From: an uncultured Collinsella sp.
GTDB taxonomy: Bacteria; Actinomycetota; Coriobacteriia; Coriobacteriales; Coriobacteriaceae
Assembly (NCBI GenBank): GCA_900541745.1
Contig: UQLA01000009.1
Span: 1 to 64,000, forward strand
Reading direction: 5' to 3'
Length of the DNA: 64,000 nt
How positions within the stretch are numbered: the stretch's first letter is position 1; each line of letters begins with the position of its first letter. Below are positions 26,480 through 34,390 of the stretch, piece after piece. Under the pieces are notes generated by a model. That model was not told the DNA's origin. It saw nothing but the letters and a program-made list of their open reading frames with translations, and did no database searches. The translations under genes and the position numbers were made by a program.

Positions 26480-28243
26480 TTACCGCTTGCCGCCGTGGCT
26501 GTTGCGCCAGATCTCGCGGCCCAGCATCAGCGCCAGCACCAGCGCACTCACGTAGCCCATAAAGCCGATGACCGGGATACCGAACACAACCGGCTCGATG
26601 CGCGCGTAGTACACCACCGACGAACCGATGAACAGACCAGCGATCACAATGGCCATCGACATGCGGTCGATAATTCCACCCAGCTGCCGCAGCGCCTTAT
26701 CGCTACTCATGATTTGCGTGTTTACCTTAAGCTGGCCGCGCGTGAGCATGCGCGACGCCAAGCCCAGATACTCGGCCGCCTCGAGCGAGCCTTTTGCCGC
26801 TCGATAGCTACTCGCGGCAAAATCGCACCCCATATCGCGCACGCGCGCATAGGTGCTTTTCTCATTTTTGATATGCGTCTGGATGATCTGGATCATGTTG
26901 ACGTTGGGCATGTACTCGGTCAGTAGGCCCTCGAGCGTCACCATGCCGCGCGCGAACATCGTCACCACGCTCGGCAGCTCAACGTCGTTTTTGCGCGCCA
27001 GATTGAGCAGCGAGGTCAAAAACTCGCCGATATCAAGATCCTTAAGATCGAGACCCGCAAAGTCGGCGACGATAAAGTCCAAGTCGGACAAAAAGGCCGA
27101 ATGGTCGAGCTCGGCCGAATCGCCGCGCGTCACGGCAAAGCGCATGAGCGAGTCCTTGAGCTTGGGCACGTCGCCCTCGGCCACGGCAAAAATCATGTCC
27201 TTGACGATACCGCGGTCGTGGCTCGACATGCGCCCGACCATGCCTAGGTCAATAAAGTAGACAATGCCGTCCTTGAGAATGATGTTTCCCGCATGCGGGT
27301 CGGCATGGAAAAAGCCGTCATCGAGCACCTGCGTCGAATAGTCCTCGACAATCGCCGAGCCAATCTTTTCCAGGTCATAGCCCTCGGCCACCAGACGCTC
27401 GGGATCGGCAATCGAGATGCCGTCGATGTAGTCCATGACCACCACGTGCTCGGTGCAAAGGTCCAGGTAGGACTTGGGACACGACACGCCGCGCACGCTT
27501 TTGTGGAAATCATAGAAATCGTTGAGGTTTTTGGCCTCGGCCAAAAAGCTGGTCTCCTCGCGAAACGAGGTCCACAGCTCCTCGACCACGCCGTGCAGGT
27601 CCACAAACTGGTCGGTGTTGACGAACTTGGAAACGATGCGCACCACCGAACGGATGATGTCGATATCCTGCGCCATGACCTGTTGCGCGCCGGGGCGCTG
27701 TACCTTAACGGCCACGTCCTCGCCCGTCACCAGGCGGGCGCGGTGCACCTGCGCGAGCGACGCGCTTCCGAGCGGGTTGGGGTCGATCGCGTCGAACATC
27801 TGCCCCAAGCGCTGGCCGTACTCCTCTTCCAGACAGCGGAGCACTACCTCATACGGCACCGGCTCTACGTCGGAGCGCAGGCGACGCAGCTCGTCGCAAA
27901 ACCGTTGCGGCAAAATCTCGGAGCGGTTAGCCAGAATCTGCCCCATCTTGACGAACATGGGGCCGAGCTCTTCGAGCAGGCGGCGTAGGCGCACCGGCGT
28001 GAGGTTGTCCCACACGCGGTACTTTTTGATCAGGCGAACAATCTGCCCGATACGTTCGCGGCGGCCCGCCGGCGTGAGCTGGTATTCCTCGTCCGGCGCC
28101 ATCGCGTCGGGCTCCTCAGGGACCATATCGACGGCGCGCGGCTTCTTGCGAGCGCCCGAGACGGCGGCCTCAACCTCATCGACAACCGCCGTCTCGTCAC
28201 CCAAGGGATCTAGATTGTTGTAATCGGTGGTGGAATCTGCCAT
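26480..28243 (-). CDS. AarF/UbiB (ABC1) atypical kinase
   Basis: This 587-residue protein belongs to the UbiB/ABC1 family of protein-kinase-like ATPases, which act on lipid or quinone metabolism at the membrane. The family-specific KMGQ motif is at residues 99-102, the Ala-rich loop GSASLAQVH follows near 157-165, HADPHAGNI supplies the catalytic loop near 314-322, and FIDLGMVG replaces the DFG motif. Two hydrophobic helices close the C-terminus. The ATG at 28243 lies 8 bp after the stop of a phasin-like gene, so the two are co-transcribed. The substrate is unknown. Confidence 0.9.
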   Translation of the reverse strand: MADSTTDYNNLDPLGDETAVVDEVEAAVSGARKKPRAVDMVPEEPDAMAPDEEYQLTPAGRRERIGQIVRLIKKYRVWDNLTPVRLRRLLEELGPMFVKMGQILANRSEILPQRFCDELRRLRSDVEPVPYEVVLRCLEEEYGQRLGQMFDAIDPNPLGSASLAQVHRARLVTGEDVAVKVQRPGAQQVMAQDIDIIRSVVRIVSKFVNTDQFVDLHGVVEELWTSFREETSFLAEAKNLNDFYDFHKSVRGVSCPKSYLDLCTEHVVVMDYIDGISIADPERLVAEGYDLEKIGSAIVEDYSTQVLDDGFFHADPHAGNIILKDGIVYFIDLGMVGRMSSHDRGIVKDMIFAVAEGDVPKLKDSLMRFAVTRGDSAELDHSAFLSDLDFIVADFAGLDLKDLDIGEFLTSLLNLARKNDVELPSVVTMFARGMVTLEGLLTEYMPNVNMIQIIQTHIKNEKSTYARVRDMGCDFAASSYRAAKGSLEAAEYLGLASRMLTRGQLKVNTQIMSSDKALRQLGGIIDRMSMAIVIAGLFIGSSVVYYARIEPVVFGIPVIGFMGYVSALVLALMLGREIWRNSHGGKR

Positions 28244-28251
28244 CTGCGCTG

Positions 28252-28668
28252 CTACTCGGCCTCTTCGGCGTCCTCTGCGTCGTCGGGCTCAACAGACTCG
28301 ACGGGCACCGAGGTCACGTTGTCCTCGACCGAATCGACGATGTCGCGCACATGGGCCAGGAAGGCCGTGCGCTCGGGGCCGGTCATAACGCGGACGCGGG
28401 CCAGGATGAGCTCGTCGAGCACGCGCTGTGCCGCAGTCTCGCCCTGCATGCCCAGGCGCTCGGTCAGGTCGGAGATGGTGCCACCCGCCTGCTCGAACAT
28501 ATCGGACACGCTGCGAGCGATATCGGGGGTGCCGGCATCCTTGCGGACCTGCTCACCCTTGGTGCTCAGGTCGTCAAGGACCTTCTTGCCGCCCTCGACG
28601 GCAACGGCGGCGGCACCGAAGCCCACGTTGATGGCACCGTTAACAAGCTGATCGAGTTTCATAACCAT
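28252..28668 (-). CDS. Phasin-like protein
   Basis: This 138-residue acidic, mostly helical protein has a small Gly/Ala-rich amphipathic start (VNGAINVGFGAAAVAVEGGK) and a charged C-terminal tail (DDAEDAEEAE). It resembles phasin or PHA-granule-associated proteins that coat lipid surfaces; the similarity is in pattern rather than a firm motif. The ATG at 28668 is preceded by TTGGAG at good distance. It is the first gene of a pair with the AarF-like kinase. Confidence 0.65.
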   Translation of the reverse strand: MVMKLDQLVNGAINVGFGAAAVAVEGGKKVLDDLSTKGEQVRKDAGTPDIARSVSDMFEQAGGTISDLTERLGMQGETAAQRVLDELILARVRVMTGPERTAFLAHVRDIVDSVEDNVTSVPVESVEPDDAEDAEEAE

Positions 28669-28739
28669 GGTTGACTCCAATCATGAACAACTGTATTGGC
28701 CTTCTTGTACCCAAGATTAAAAGAAAGCGACAAAGCGTT

Positions 28740-30263
28740 TTATCTCACGTTGTCGTTCATCGCGAAGGAGTTCTTCATAGCGCAGCTCGTGGTGTAGAGC
28801 ACCTTGCCCAACAGAGCATCGGTCTCCACGCGCACAAGCTCGGCAAAGGCCTCGTTGGCGCGGGCGAGCTCGGCGGGCACCTCGGCCTCCGGCAGGGCGG
28901 CTACGGCAGCGTCAACGTCGTGAATCTGTTTGTGACCCATGCCGCCGACCTTCTCCTGATAATCCTCGACCGCGCGACCGCACTCATGGAAGCGAACATC
29001 GGCCAAGGCACCGATCAGGCGATTTGCCCAATAGAAATTCTCGGACGTCACGCGAGCCTGCGTGTCGGCATAGTACTCGGGCATGGTCTCGACGTTGGCG
29101 TACAGCGGCACGAGCGCGTTAAACGAGTTGGAGCCAAACGCCATCCACTGCACGGCGCGATACGCCGGCTGCGCATAGGGACGCAGCTGCAACACGGCGA
29201 GCTGGCTGTTGCGGTTGATACCGATGGGACGATAGGCGCCGCGCGTGGCGGGCGTACCCTTGCTGCCGTAACAGTCGTACTCCGTGCCCTGGTAGTGGCT
29301 CGAAAGCACGTACTTGATGTCCTCGATGGTCACCTTGCGCTCGGGCACGCGGCTCCAGGGGATGTCGTCGCTCTCGGGCGTGTAGTCGGCCTCGGGACCG
29401 TCCCACACATCGCTGGGGTTGAGACAGCGTTGCATGTACCAGGCGCGCGGCGTGTTGTAGACGTGGTCGCTGTCGCTGTGCGAACCAAATGCCTCGCGCG
29501 GGTTAAAGACCGCCGCCGGACCGTCGCCCTCGACGCCCAGCGTCAGGTCCAGATGCCACTCGGCCATCCAGGAGCGCAGATCGGCGGAGCACATGTGGTC
29601 GGCCTGGGCGCCCTCGGCATCGTCCAGGTCAAAGCTGTCGATACCCAACTGGTTAGGCATGGTCACATAGGCGTCATCGGGCACACGCTTGGCGATCCAG
29701 TGGTGGCCGCCGATGGTCTCGAGCCACCAGATCTCGTCAACGTCACTAAAGGCAATGCCATTGTTCTCATAGGTGCCGTAGCGCTCGAGCAGCTCACCCA
29801 GAATGCGCACACCGTCGCGGGCGGACTTGGCATACGGCAGCACCAGGGTCACCATGTCCTCCTCACCCAGACCGCCGGGCTGTGCCGGAACATAGCCGTC
29901 CTCGCCCTCGTTGCCCTTGGCGGGCACGTAGTCGACAAGCGGATCGGCGCCGCAGACGCGCTCGTTGGTGGTGAGCGTCTCGGTTGCGGACATGCCAACA
30001 TTGAGCTCGTTGAAACCGGCCTCGGCCCAAATGCCGTGACCGGGAACGACGTCGGGGACGCTCGTGTAGCGCATGGGGTTGTCGGGCAGTTCAACGGTCA
30101 GGTGACTCAGGACGCTCGTGTAGACACGAGGCTGCTCGTCGGGATGTACCACGCGCATGCGCTTGGGCTCAAACACCCCGTTGGACGAGTCCTCATTGCG
30201 GGCGACAAGCGTCGACCCGTCGTAGCTCGCGTTCTTACCAACCAAAATCGTTGTGCACGGCAT
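28740..30263 (-). CDS. pepD: C69-family dipeptidase
   Basis: Peptidase family C69 enzymes are N-terminal-nucleophile hydrolases that cleave dipeptides. The product of 507 residues starts MPCTTILVGK, with Cys3 the expected nucleophile freed by self-processing. The motif NEDSSNGVFEPK soon after and ENNGIAFSDVDEIWWLETIGG are characteristic. The second of two close ATGs (30263) has AAGGAGG at 6 bases; the first overlaps the ribosome binding site. No signal peptide is visible, so it acts in the cytoplasm on imported peptides. Confidence 0.9.
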   Translation of the reverse strand: MPCTTILVGKNASYDGSTLVARNEDSSNGVFEPKRMRVVHPDEQPRVYTSVLSHLTVELPDNPMRYTSVPDVVPGHGIWAEAGFNELNVGMSATETLTTNERVCGADPLVDYVPAKGNEGEDGYVPAQPGGLGEEDMVTLVLPYAKSARDGVRILGELLERYGTYENNGIAFSDVDEIWWLETIGGHHWIAKRVPDDAYVTMPNQLGIDSFDLDDAEGAQADHMCSADLRSWMAEWHLDLTLGVEGDGPAAVFNPREAFGSHSDSDHVYNTPRAWYMQRCLNPSDVWDGPEADYTPESDDIPWSRVPERKVTIEDIKYVLSSHYQGTEYDCYGSKGTPATRGAYRPIGINRNSQLAVLQLRPYAQPAYRAVQWMAFGSNSFNALVPLYANVETMPEYYADTQARVTSENFYWANRLIGALADVRFHECGRAVEDYQEKVGGMGHKQIHDVDAAVAALPEAEVPAELARANEAFAELVRVETDALLGKVLYTTSCAMKNSFAMNDNVR

Positions 30264-30350
30264 GCGCATCCTCCTTGAGCGAAGAAATTAAATGGCAACA
30301 GTGTATCGCTTTGGCTCAAAAAGGGCGAAGCCACAGCTCCGGCAACCCCT

Positions 30351-30580
30351 GTGGTCAAAAAATGCCAAATATGAGTACTGTCACCAATTTAGTAGCAGCA
30401 AGTTTCCACGTTATGAGTGCCGGAAATCCCCAATTGTCCAAAAGCAAGACAACGTTATTCCCCATAGGTTCAATAAAATGGGCTCCCTAGCGATAATGAA
30501 TATCGCTAGGGAGCCCAAATCTCATAAAACATATGTGACTATCTTGGCAACAGTACTCATATTTGGCGTTTTTTGACCAC
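30351..30580. repeat. Structured intergenic repeat with nested 16-bp hairpin, family E
   Basis: A 31-bp terminal inverted repeat (30351-30381 with 30550-30580, one mismatch) encloses 168 bp. Inside is a perfect 16-bp hairpin (30480-30495 with 30501-30516). The element occupies most of the 30264-30617 gap between the folD and pepD genes. I find no convincing gene inside. Size and layout suggest a MITE-like or RNA element. Confidence 0.8.
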
Positions 30581-30617
30581 GAGGTATATAACCGGCCCCT
30601 CAAACAGCCCAAAACAC

Positions 30618-31472
30618 CTATTTCGATGCGCGCTCCGCCGCCTCGATCACGTGCTTGGCGAGAATCGCAGTGGTCACAGCCCCCACGCCGCCCGGCACGG
30701 GTGTGATGGCGTTAACGATCGGCTCCGCAGCGTCAAAATCGACGTCGCCGACCAGCTTGCCGGCGGCCTCATCCCAGTTGATGCCCACATCGACGATCGT
30801 CTGGCCCTCGCGGACCGCATCCGCGCCAATCGTGCGCGCACGTCCAACCGCGGCAACAACAATGTCGGCAGAACGGCACTCGGCAGCCAAGTCGCGCGTA
30901 TGCGTATGGCACGTCGTCACTGTGGCATTGCGAGCCGTAAGCATGGCGGCAACGGGACGGCCAATCACCAGCGATCGACCGACGACCACGACCTTGGTAC
31001 CGTCCAGCTCAAGGCCGTAATGGTCCAGCAACGACAGCACGGCCTCGGCCGTGCAAGGAGCAAAGCCCTCGCCTCGCCCCGAAAGCGTGGTAAGCAGCGA
31101 GGCCGGCGTCATGGAGTCAACATCCTTGGCGGGATCGAGTGCCGCGGCAACTGCATCCTCGTCAAGCCCAGAGGGCAGCGGGCGAAACATCAGGCAGCCA
31201 TGAACAGCGGGGTCGGCATTGATGTCCTCGATGGCCGCCAGCAGCTCATCCTGCGAAACATCGGAGGGAAGCAATACGCGGCGAGCCTCGATGCCAACCT
31301 TCTCGCAGCGCTTGAGGGCGCCACGCTCGTAGGATAGATCGTCCTCGCGCTCGCCCACGCGAACGATGGCCAGCGTCGGCACGATGCCCCGTTCGCGCAG
31401 GGCGGCGCAGCGAGCAGCGAGTTCCTCAGTCAAAGCACGGGCCACGGGAGCACCCTTCAGCAGCTCTGCCAT
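30618..31472 (-). CDS. folD: FolD-family dehydrogenase, cyclohydrolase lysine absent
   Basis: FolD normally oxidises 5,10-methylene-THF to methenyl-THF and hydrolyses that to 10-formyl-THF. This 284-residue protein aligns end to end, with the cofactor-binding VVGRSLVIGRPVAAML and the C-terminal VDVGIN ... TPVPGGVGAVT intact. In the catalytic block the conserved Y-x-x-x-K reads Y48-ERG-A52, so the catalytic lysine (Lys54 in E. coli numbering) is Ala. The VQLPLP motif reads MFRPLP, with Phe96 where the catalytic Gln should be. The DVD motif remains (117-119). It probably works only as a dehydrogenase. FchA, a separate cyclohydrolase, ends 2 bp upstream. The ATG at 31472 follows GAGGGGA. Confidence 0.9.
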   Translation of the reverse strand: MAELLKGAPVARALTEELAARCAALRERGIVPTLAIVRVGEREDDLSYERGALKRCEKVGIEARRVLLPSDVSQDELLAAIEDINADPAVHGCLMFRPLPSGLDEDAVAAALDPAKDVDSMTPASLLTTLSGRGEGFAPCTAEAVLSLLDHYGLELDGTKVVVVGRSLVIGRPVAAMLTARNATVTTCHTHTRDLAAECRSADIVVAAVGRARTIGADAVREGQTIVDVGINWDEAAGKLVGDVDFDAAEPIVNAITPVPGGVGAVTTAILAKHVIEAAERASK

Positions 31473-31474
31473 GG

Positions 31475-32107
31475 CTATCCCCTCTTCCTGGCGGCGTCGG
31501 CGGCGCGGCGCGCCAGCGCATCGGCGCGCGGCAGCCACGTATCCAGCAGCTCATCGCATGCCGCCTCAAGCTCCTCAGCGCGCGCCCGGTCTTTCATAGA
31601 CGTGGTATTGGCAAAGAGCGTCAAACTCGCGCCCTGCATGGCAGCGCGGCAGAATACGGCGCCGCACGCCACATCGGACAGCAGTTGGCGCGAACCCTTA
31701 TCGGCCATGTCCTCGAGCAGCGCCAGCGCACGACCGCACGCATCCATAATGCGGTACGGCGGCATGGCTGCCACGTGCAGTGCATCCTGAATCGCAGCCG
31801 GTCGAGCCGGATCATCGCGCGGAATACCGTACGCCGCCGACACTTGGCCGTACGCACGAACGTCCTCGGCAACCAGACCCACAAGCTCCTGAGCCAGCTC
31901 GTCTGCCTGGGCAAACGCGTGCGTCAGATCGTCCGCGCGATCGGCAAGCACGGGATTGGTCGCGCCATAGCGAGCAACCATCCCGCACAGCGAGGCACCC
32001 AGTGCTCCCACAAACGCGCTCGCGCTACCGCCGCCGGGAACCGGCTCGCGTGCAGCCAACGCCTCGGCAAAACCGCGACAGGTCTTATCCATCATCTCTT
32101 GGCTCAT
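31475..32107 (-). CDS. fchA: Methenyl-THF cyclohydrolase / formiminoTHF cyclodeaminase family
   Basis: This 210-residue, all-helical protein is of the FTCD C-terminal family. The signature AREPVPGGGSASAFVGALGA near residue 20-38 binds the folate polyglutamate. Stand-alone members (FchA) hydrolyse 5,10-methenyl-THF to 10-formyl-THF; members in histidine degradation are cyclodeaminases. The neighbour folD, which has lost its own cyclohydrolase residues, favours the FchA reading. AGAGGTG lies before the ATG at 32107. The stop is 2 bp from the folD start, so translation is coupled. Confidence 0.88.
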   Translation of the reverse strand: MSQEMMDKTCRGFAEALAAREPVPGGGSASAFVGALGASLCGMVARYGATNPVLADRADDLTHAFAQADELAQELVGLVAEDVRAYGQVSAAYGIPRDDPARPAAIQDALHVAAMPPYRIMDACGRALALLEDMADKGSRQLLSDVACGAVFCRAAMQGASLTLFANTTSMKDRARAEELEAACDELLDTWLPRADALARRAADAARKRG

Positions 32108-32154
32108 CGAAACACCTCTGCCCACCGCGCCGGACACCACGGACCGCACGCATA

Positions 32155-32196
32155 ATAAAAAATGGGACAACGACGCCAGGAAGCGGTTGTCCCATT
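32155..32196 (-). terminator. Rho-independent terminator
   Basis: An 11-bp perfect stem (32161-32171 with 32186-32196), read on the minus strand, ends in a T-rich run. It follows the zinc-ribbon membrane gene and separates it from fchA. Confidence 0.8.
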
Positions 32197-32292
32197 CATC
32201 GATCTTGTCCAAGTCAGTCTAGCCCATAAGACAAAGGCTGTCAGGAGCTCTGGCTATCGGCGTTTCCGATTGCCGGCTATAGGCACGGGCGC

Positions 32293-33132
32293 CTAGTCCA
32301 CCTGAAACGTCGGCAGCAGCGTGTCGATAATCTTCGACCCCATGTCGCGGTTTGCAGTCGAGTACTCCAAATGCGCCGTGGCAATCGTCGAATCCGTGAC
32401 GATCGTCTTTTCGTAAATGATCGTATCGTCCTCACACCACGAGACCACGTACCAGTTGTCGCCCTCTGCGGTATAGAGGTCGGCCTTGCCCGAGGTGTCC
32501 ACGTCGACGAACATCTCGTGTGCAGTTTCGTCGTTAATGTTGACGTAGCCAAACAGGTTGATTACAAAGCCCGTCTCCGGATCCTCATACCTGGCACCAC
32601 TGCCGCTGGGAGTTTCTTCCATCTCAAAGCGATTGGGAATCGACATGCTATAAGGATGCATGTCATTCGTGTACGTATACACGTCGGTTAGGTAATCGTC
32701 CGAATCGCCCGAGCCGTAGTATGCCGATTCGTCCTCGGGAACGGCCTCGTCATCGGACGCCGAGGATTCCTTGGACTTGGACTTGCCGCTCTTCTTCTTT
32801 GCAGAAGAATCTTTCTCGTCCGAAGACCCGGTATCGATCACCGAAATCTGCGTGCCGGAGCTCTTTGATCCGTTGAGTACCGTAAGCGCAAACACCGTGC
32901 CGCCACCGATGAGGACCACGGCGACACACGCCACCGCGATGACAATCGGAACTTTGCTCTTAGGCTTTTGAGGCGTGGGCGCGACCGGCGGCATCGACTG
33001 GGTCAGGCCGGGGGCAGAGGAAGGACCAGCGCCTGCAGATGCCGGCGCGGAGCCACCCGCCAGCGAGGCCCCACAGTGCGTACAAAACGTCGATCCATCA
33101 GGCACTTGCTGTCCGCATTTTTGACAGAACAT
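32293..33132 (-). CDS. Zinc-ribbon single-pass membrane protein
   Basis: This 279-residue protein begins MFCQKCGQQVPDGSTFCTHC, a two-CxxC zinc ribbon. A Pro/Ala-rich stretch and one membrane helix near 62-85 follow, then a Ser/Lys/Asp-rich linker and an extracellular domain of about 125 residues that resembles a small alpha/beta PsbP/MOG1-like fold (YTNDMHPYSMSIPNRFEME). The zinc ribbon should be cytoplasmic. The function is unknown. A larger protein of the same design is at 42949-45003. AAAGGTCG precedes the ATG. Confidence 0.7.
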   Translation of the reverse strand: MFCQKCGQQVPDGSTFCTHCGASLAGGSAPASAGAGPSSAPGLTQSMPPVAPTPQKPKSKVPIVIAVACVAVVLIGGGTVFALTVLNGSKSSGTQISVIDTGSSDEKDSSAKKKSGKSKSKESSASDDEAVPEDESAYYGSGDSDDYLTDVYTYTNDMHPYSMSIPNRFEMEETPSGSGARYEDPETGFVINLFGYVNINDETAHEMFVDVDTSGKADLYTAEGDNWYVVSWCEDDTIIYEKTIVTDSTIATAHLEYSTANRDMGSKIIDTLLPTFQVD

Positions 33133-33280
33133 CGTTCGACCTTTCGTGGTTTAGCTTTTGTCACAGCCAAGTCTAAAACCTTAAGCCGGCATCGCTGTTG
33201 CGCAACATTGGGAGCATCAACCAAGCCGCACGCTTGCCCAGCGCCAGGCCCACCTTGCGGCAAGCCCGCACACGTAAACA

Positions 33281-33418
33281 TGGGACATATGGCCCACCTT
33301 TCGAGACTCCCCAGCAGCGCAAACTGGGGCATACAAGGCTCCACCCGCATCCGCGCCCGCGCATATTGCCACTTAACGGCGCAAATCCGGCCCCCAGAAT
33401 GGGACACATGGCCCACCT
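33281..33418. repeat. Paired near-palindromic 19-mers flanking a small hairpin
   Basis: TGGGACATATGGCCCACCT (33281-33299) recurs as TGGGACACATGGCCCACCT (33400-33418), 119 bp away in direct orientation. Each copy contains a near-palindrome. A CCCCAG/CTGGGG hairpin lies just after the first copy (about 33309-33328). They occupy the 33133-33489 gap upstream of the lipoprotein gene and might be operators or the ends of an old repeat. Confidence 0.5.
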
Positions 33419-33489
33419 GAACGAGCCGCTCGCGCGTACAGTAAAGGCAGGTAATCCATGGGCGGTTACAGATCGAGGAGGACACGACC

Positions 33490-34083
33490 ATGAAAAAGAA
33501 GGCCTTTGCGATTCTCACCCTCTGCATCAGTCTCTTTGCCGCAGTTGCCCTGGTGGGCTGCGGTGGCAGCGGCGGCGCTACCGGAAGTGGCGGTGGCGGC
33601 GGAGCAGAAAAACCAGCCGTGGATATGAGGACCGACTTCATTTGGTTTAAGGTCGAAGTCCCCGAGGGCGTCGAAATCACGGACGTCGCAGGCGATACCG
33701 CCGACAGGGCCCAGTTTAAGTTCACCAAGAGCGAGCATGCCAGCGACCGCTTCATCCCCGTCTTCGATCCTGACAAGAACGCCGATGAACTGTTTGACTA
33801 CGAGGCAAAGTGGAAGGCCAACTCCGGATGGACCGAGAGCGATCCCGTTAAGTACAACGGCAAGACCTGGCGCAGCGCCTACTTTACGCACTCGGGCGGC
33901 GTGACGACCGAGTACTTCACTGACGTTGACGGCGGCAGTGTGTACGTGCGTATCGACAATGTCGAGGAGCACAAGGACGCCGTCGAGACCATGATGAAGT
34001 CACTGGAGTTTGCCGACGACATCGCCGAGGCCAAGACCGAGGCCATGGACGTTAAGCTCGAGGATATCGAGATCAAGCGCTAA
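33490..34083 (+). CDS. Lipoprotein of unknown function
   Basis: A 197-residue lipoprotein. MKKK is followed by a hydrophobic stretch and the lipobox LVGC, so Cys24 should be lipidated. A Gly/Ser linker then leads to a compact domain of about 150 residues (DFIWFKVEVPEGVEITDV ... VEEHKDAVETMMKSLEFADD) like the small alpha/beta extracellular domain of the zinc-ribbon membrane protein at 32293. GAGGAGG precedes the ATG. A terminator follows at 34156. Confidence 0.75.
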   Translation: MKKKAFAILTLCISLFAAVALVGCGGSGGATGSGGGGGAEKPAVDMRTDFIWFKVEVPEGVEITDVAGDTADRAQFKFTKSEHASDRFIPVFDPDKNADELFDYEAKWKANSGWTESDPVKYNGKTWRSAYFTHSGGVTTEYFTDVDGGSVYVRIDNVEEHKDAVETMMKSLEFADDIAEAKTEAMDVKLEDIEIKR

Positions 34084-34155
34084 GCGACTGGCGAGCACAA
34101 CGGGAAACACGGACGCAGTGCAAACAAGCGACGGTATCCCAGCGCTTCGTACCCA

Positions 34156-34186
34156 GGGAGGGCCGGTAAGCCGACCCTCCCCATTC
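34156..34186 (+). terminator. Terminator-like hairpin after lipoprotein gene
   Basis: An 11-bp stem with one mismatch (34156-34166 with 34171-34181) and a four-base loop is followed by a T-containing tail. The rest of 34084-34390 shows nothing I can interpret apart from the GGAGGAG ribosome binding site of the next gene. Confidence 0.55.
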
Positions 34187-34390
34187 TTATGCCGGTAGCC
34201 GACGAACGCGAGGACGCCGGACGCCGGAACCGCCCCAAATGTGGCAACAGTGCGAACACGACAAACACCCCAACACGTCCGCCCGCCGATTTATAGCGCC
34301 GCGCAGGCAATTTAAACCGGCGTCTTTAAACATCTGGGCAGTATAGTGACCAAAACAAGTGCATAGCCGCACCCTGCGAACGGAGGAGAT

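Noticed and set aside
30292..30576. A 94-codon frame inside the family E repeat
   Set aside because: It runs through the inverted-repeat arms and the 16-bp hairpin, so the DNA structure explains it. There is no ribosome binding site and no protein-like pattern.
33133..33489. Possible CRISPR-like array because of two 19-mers
   Set aside because: There are only two copies 119 bp apart, with no regular spacers and no cas genes nearby.
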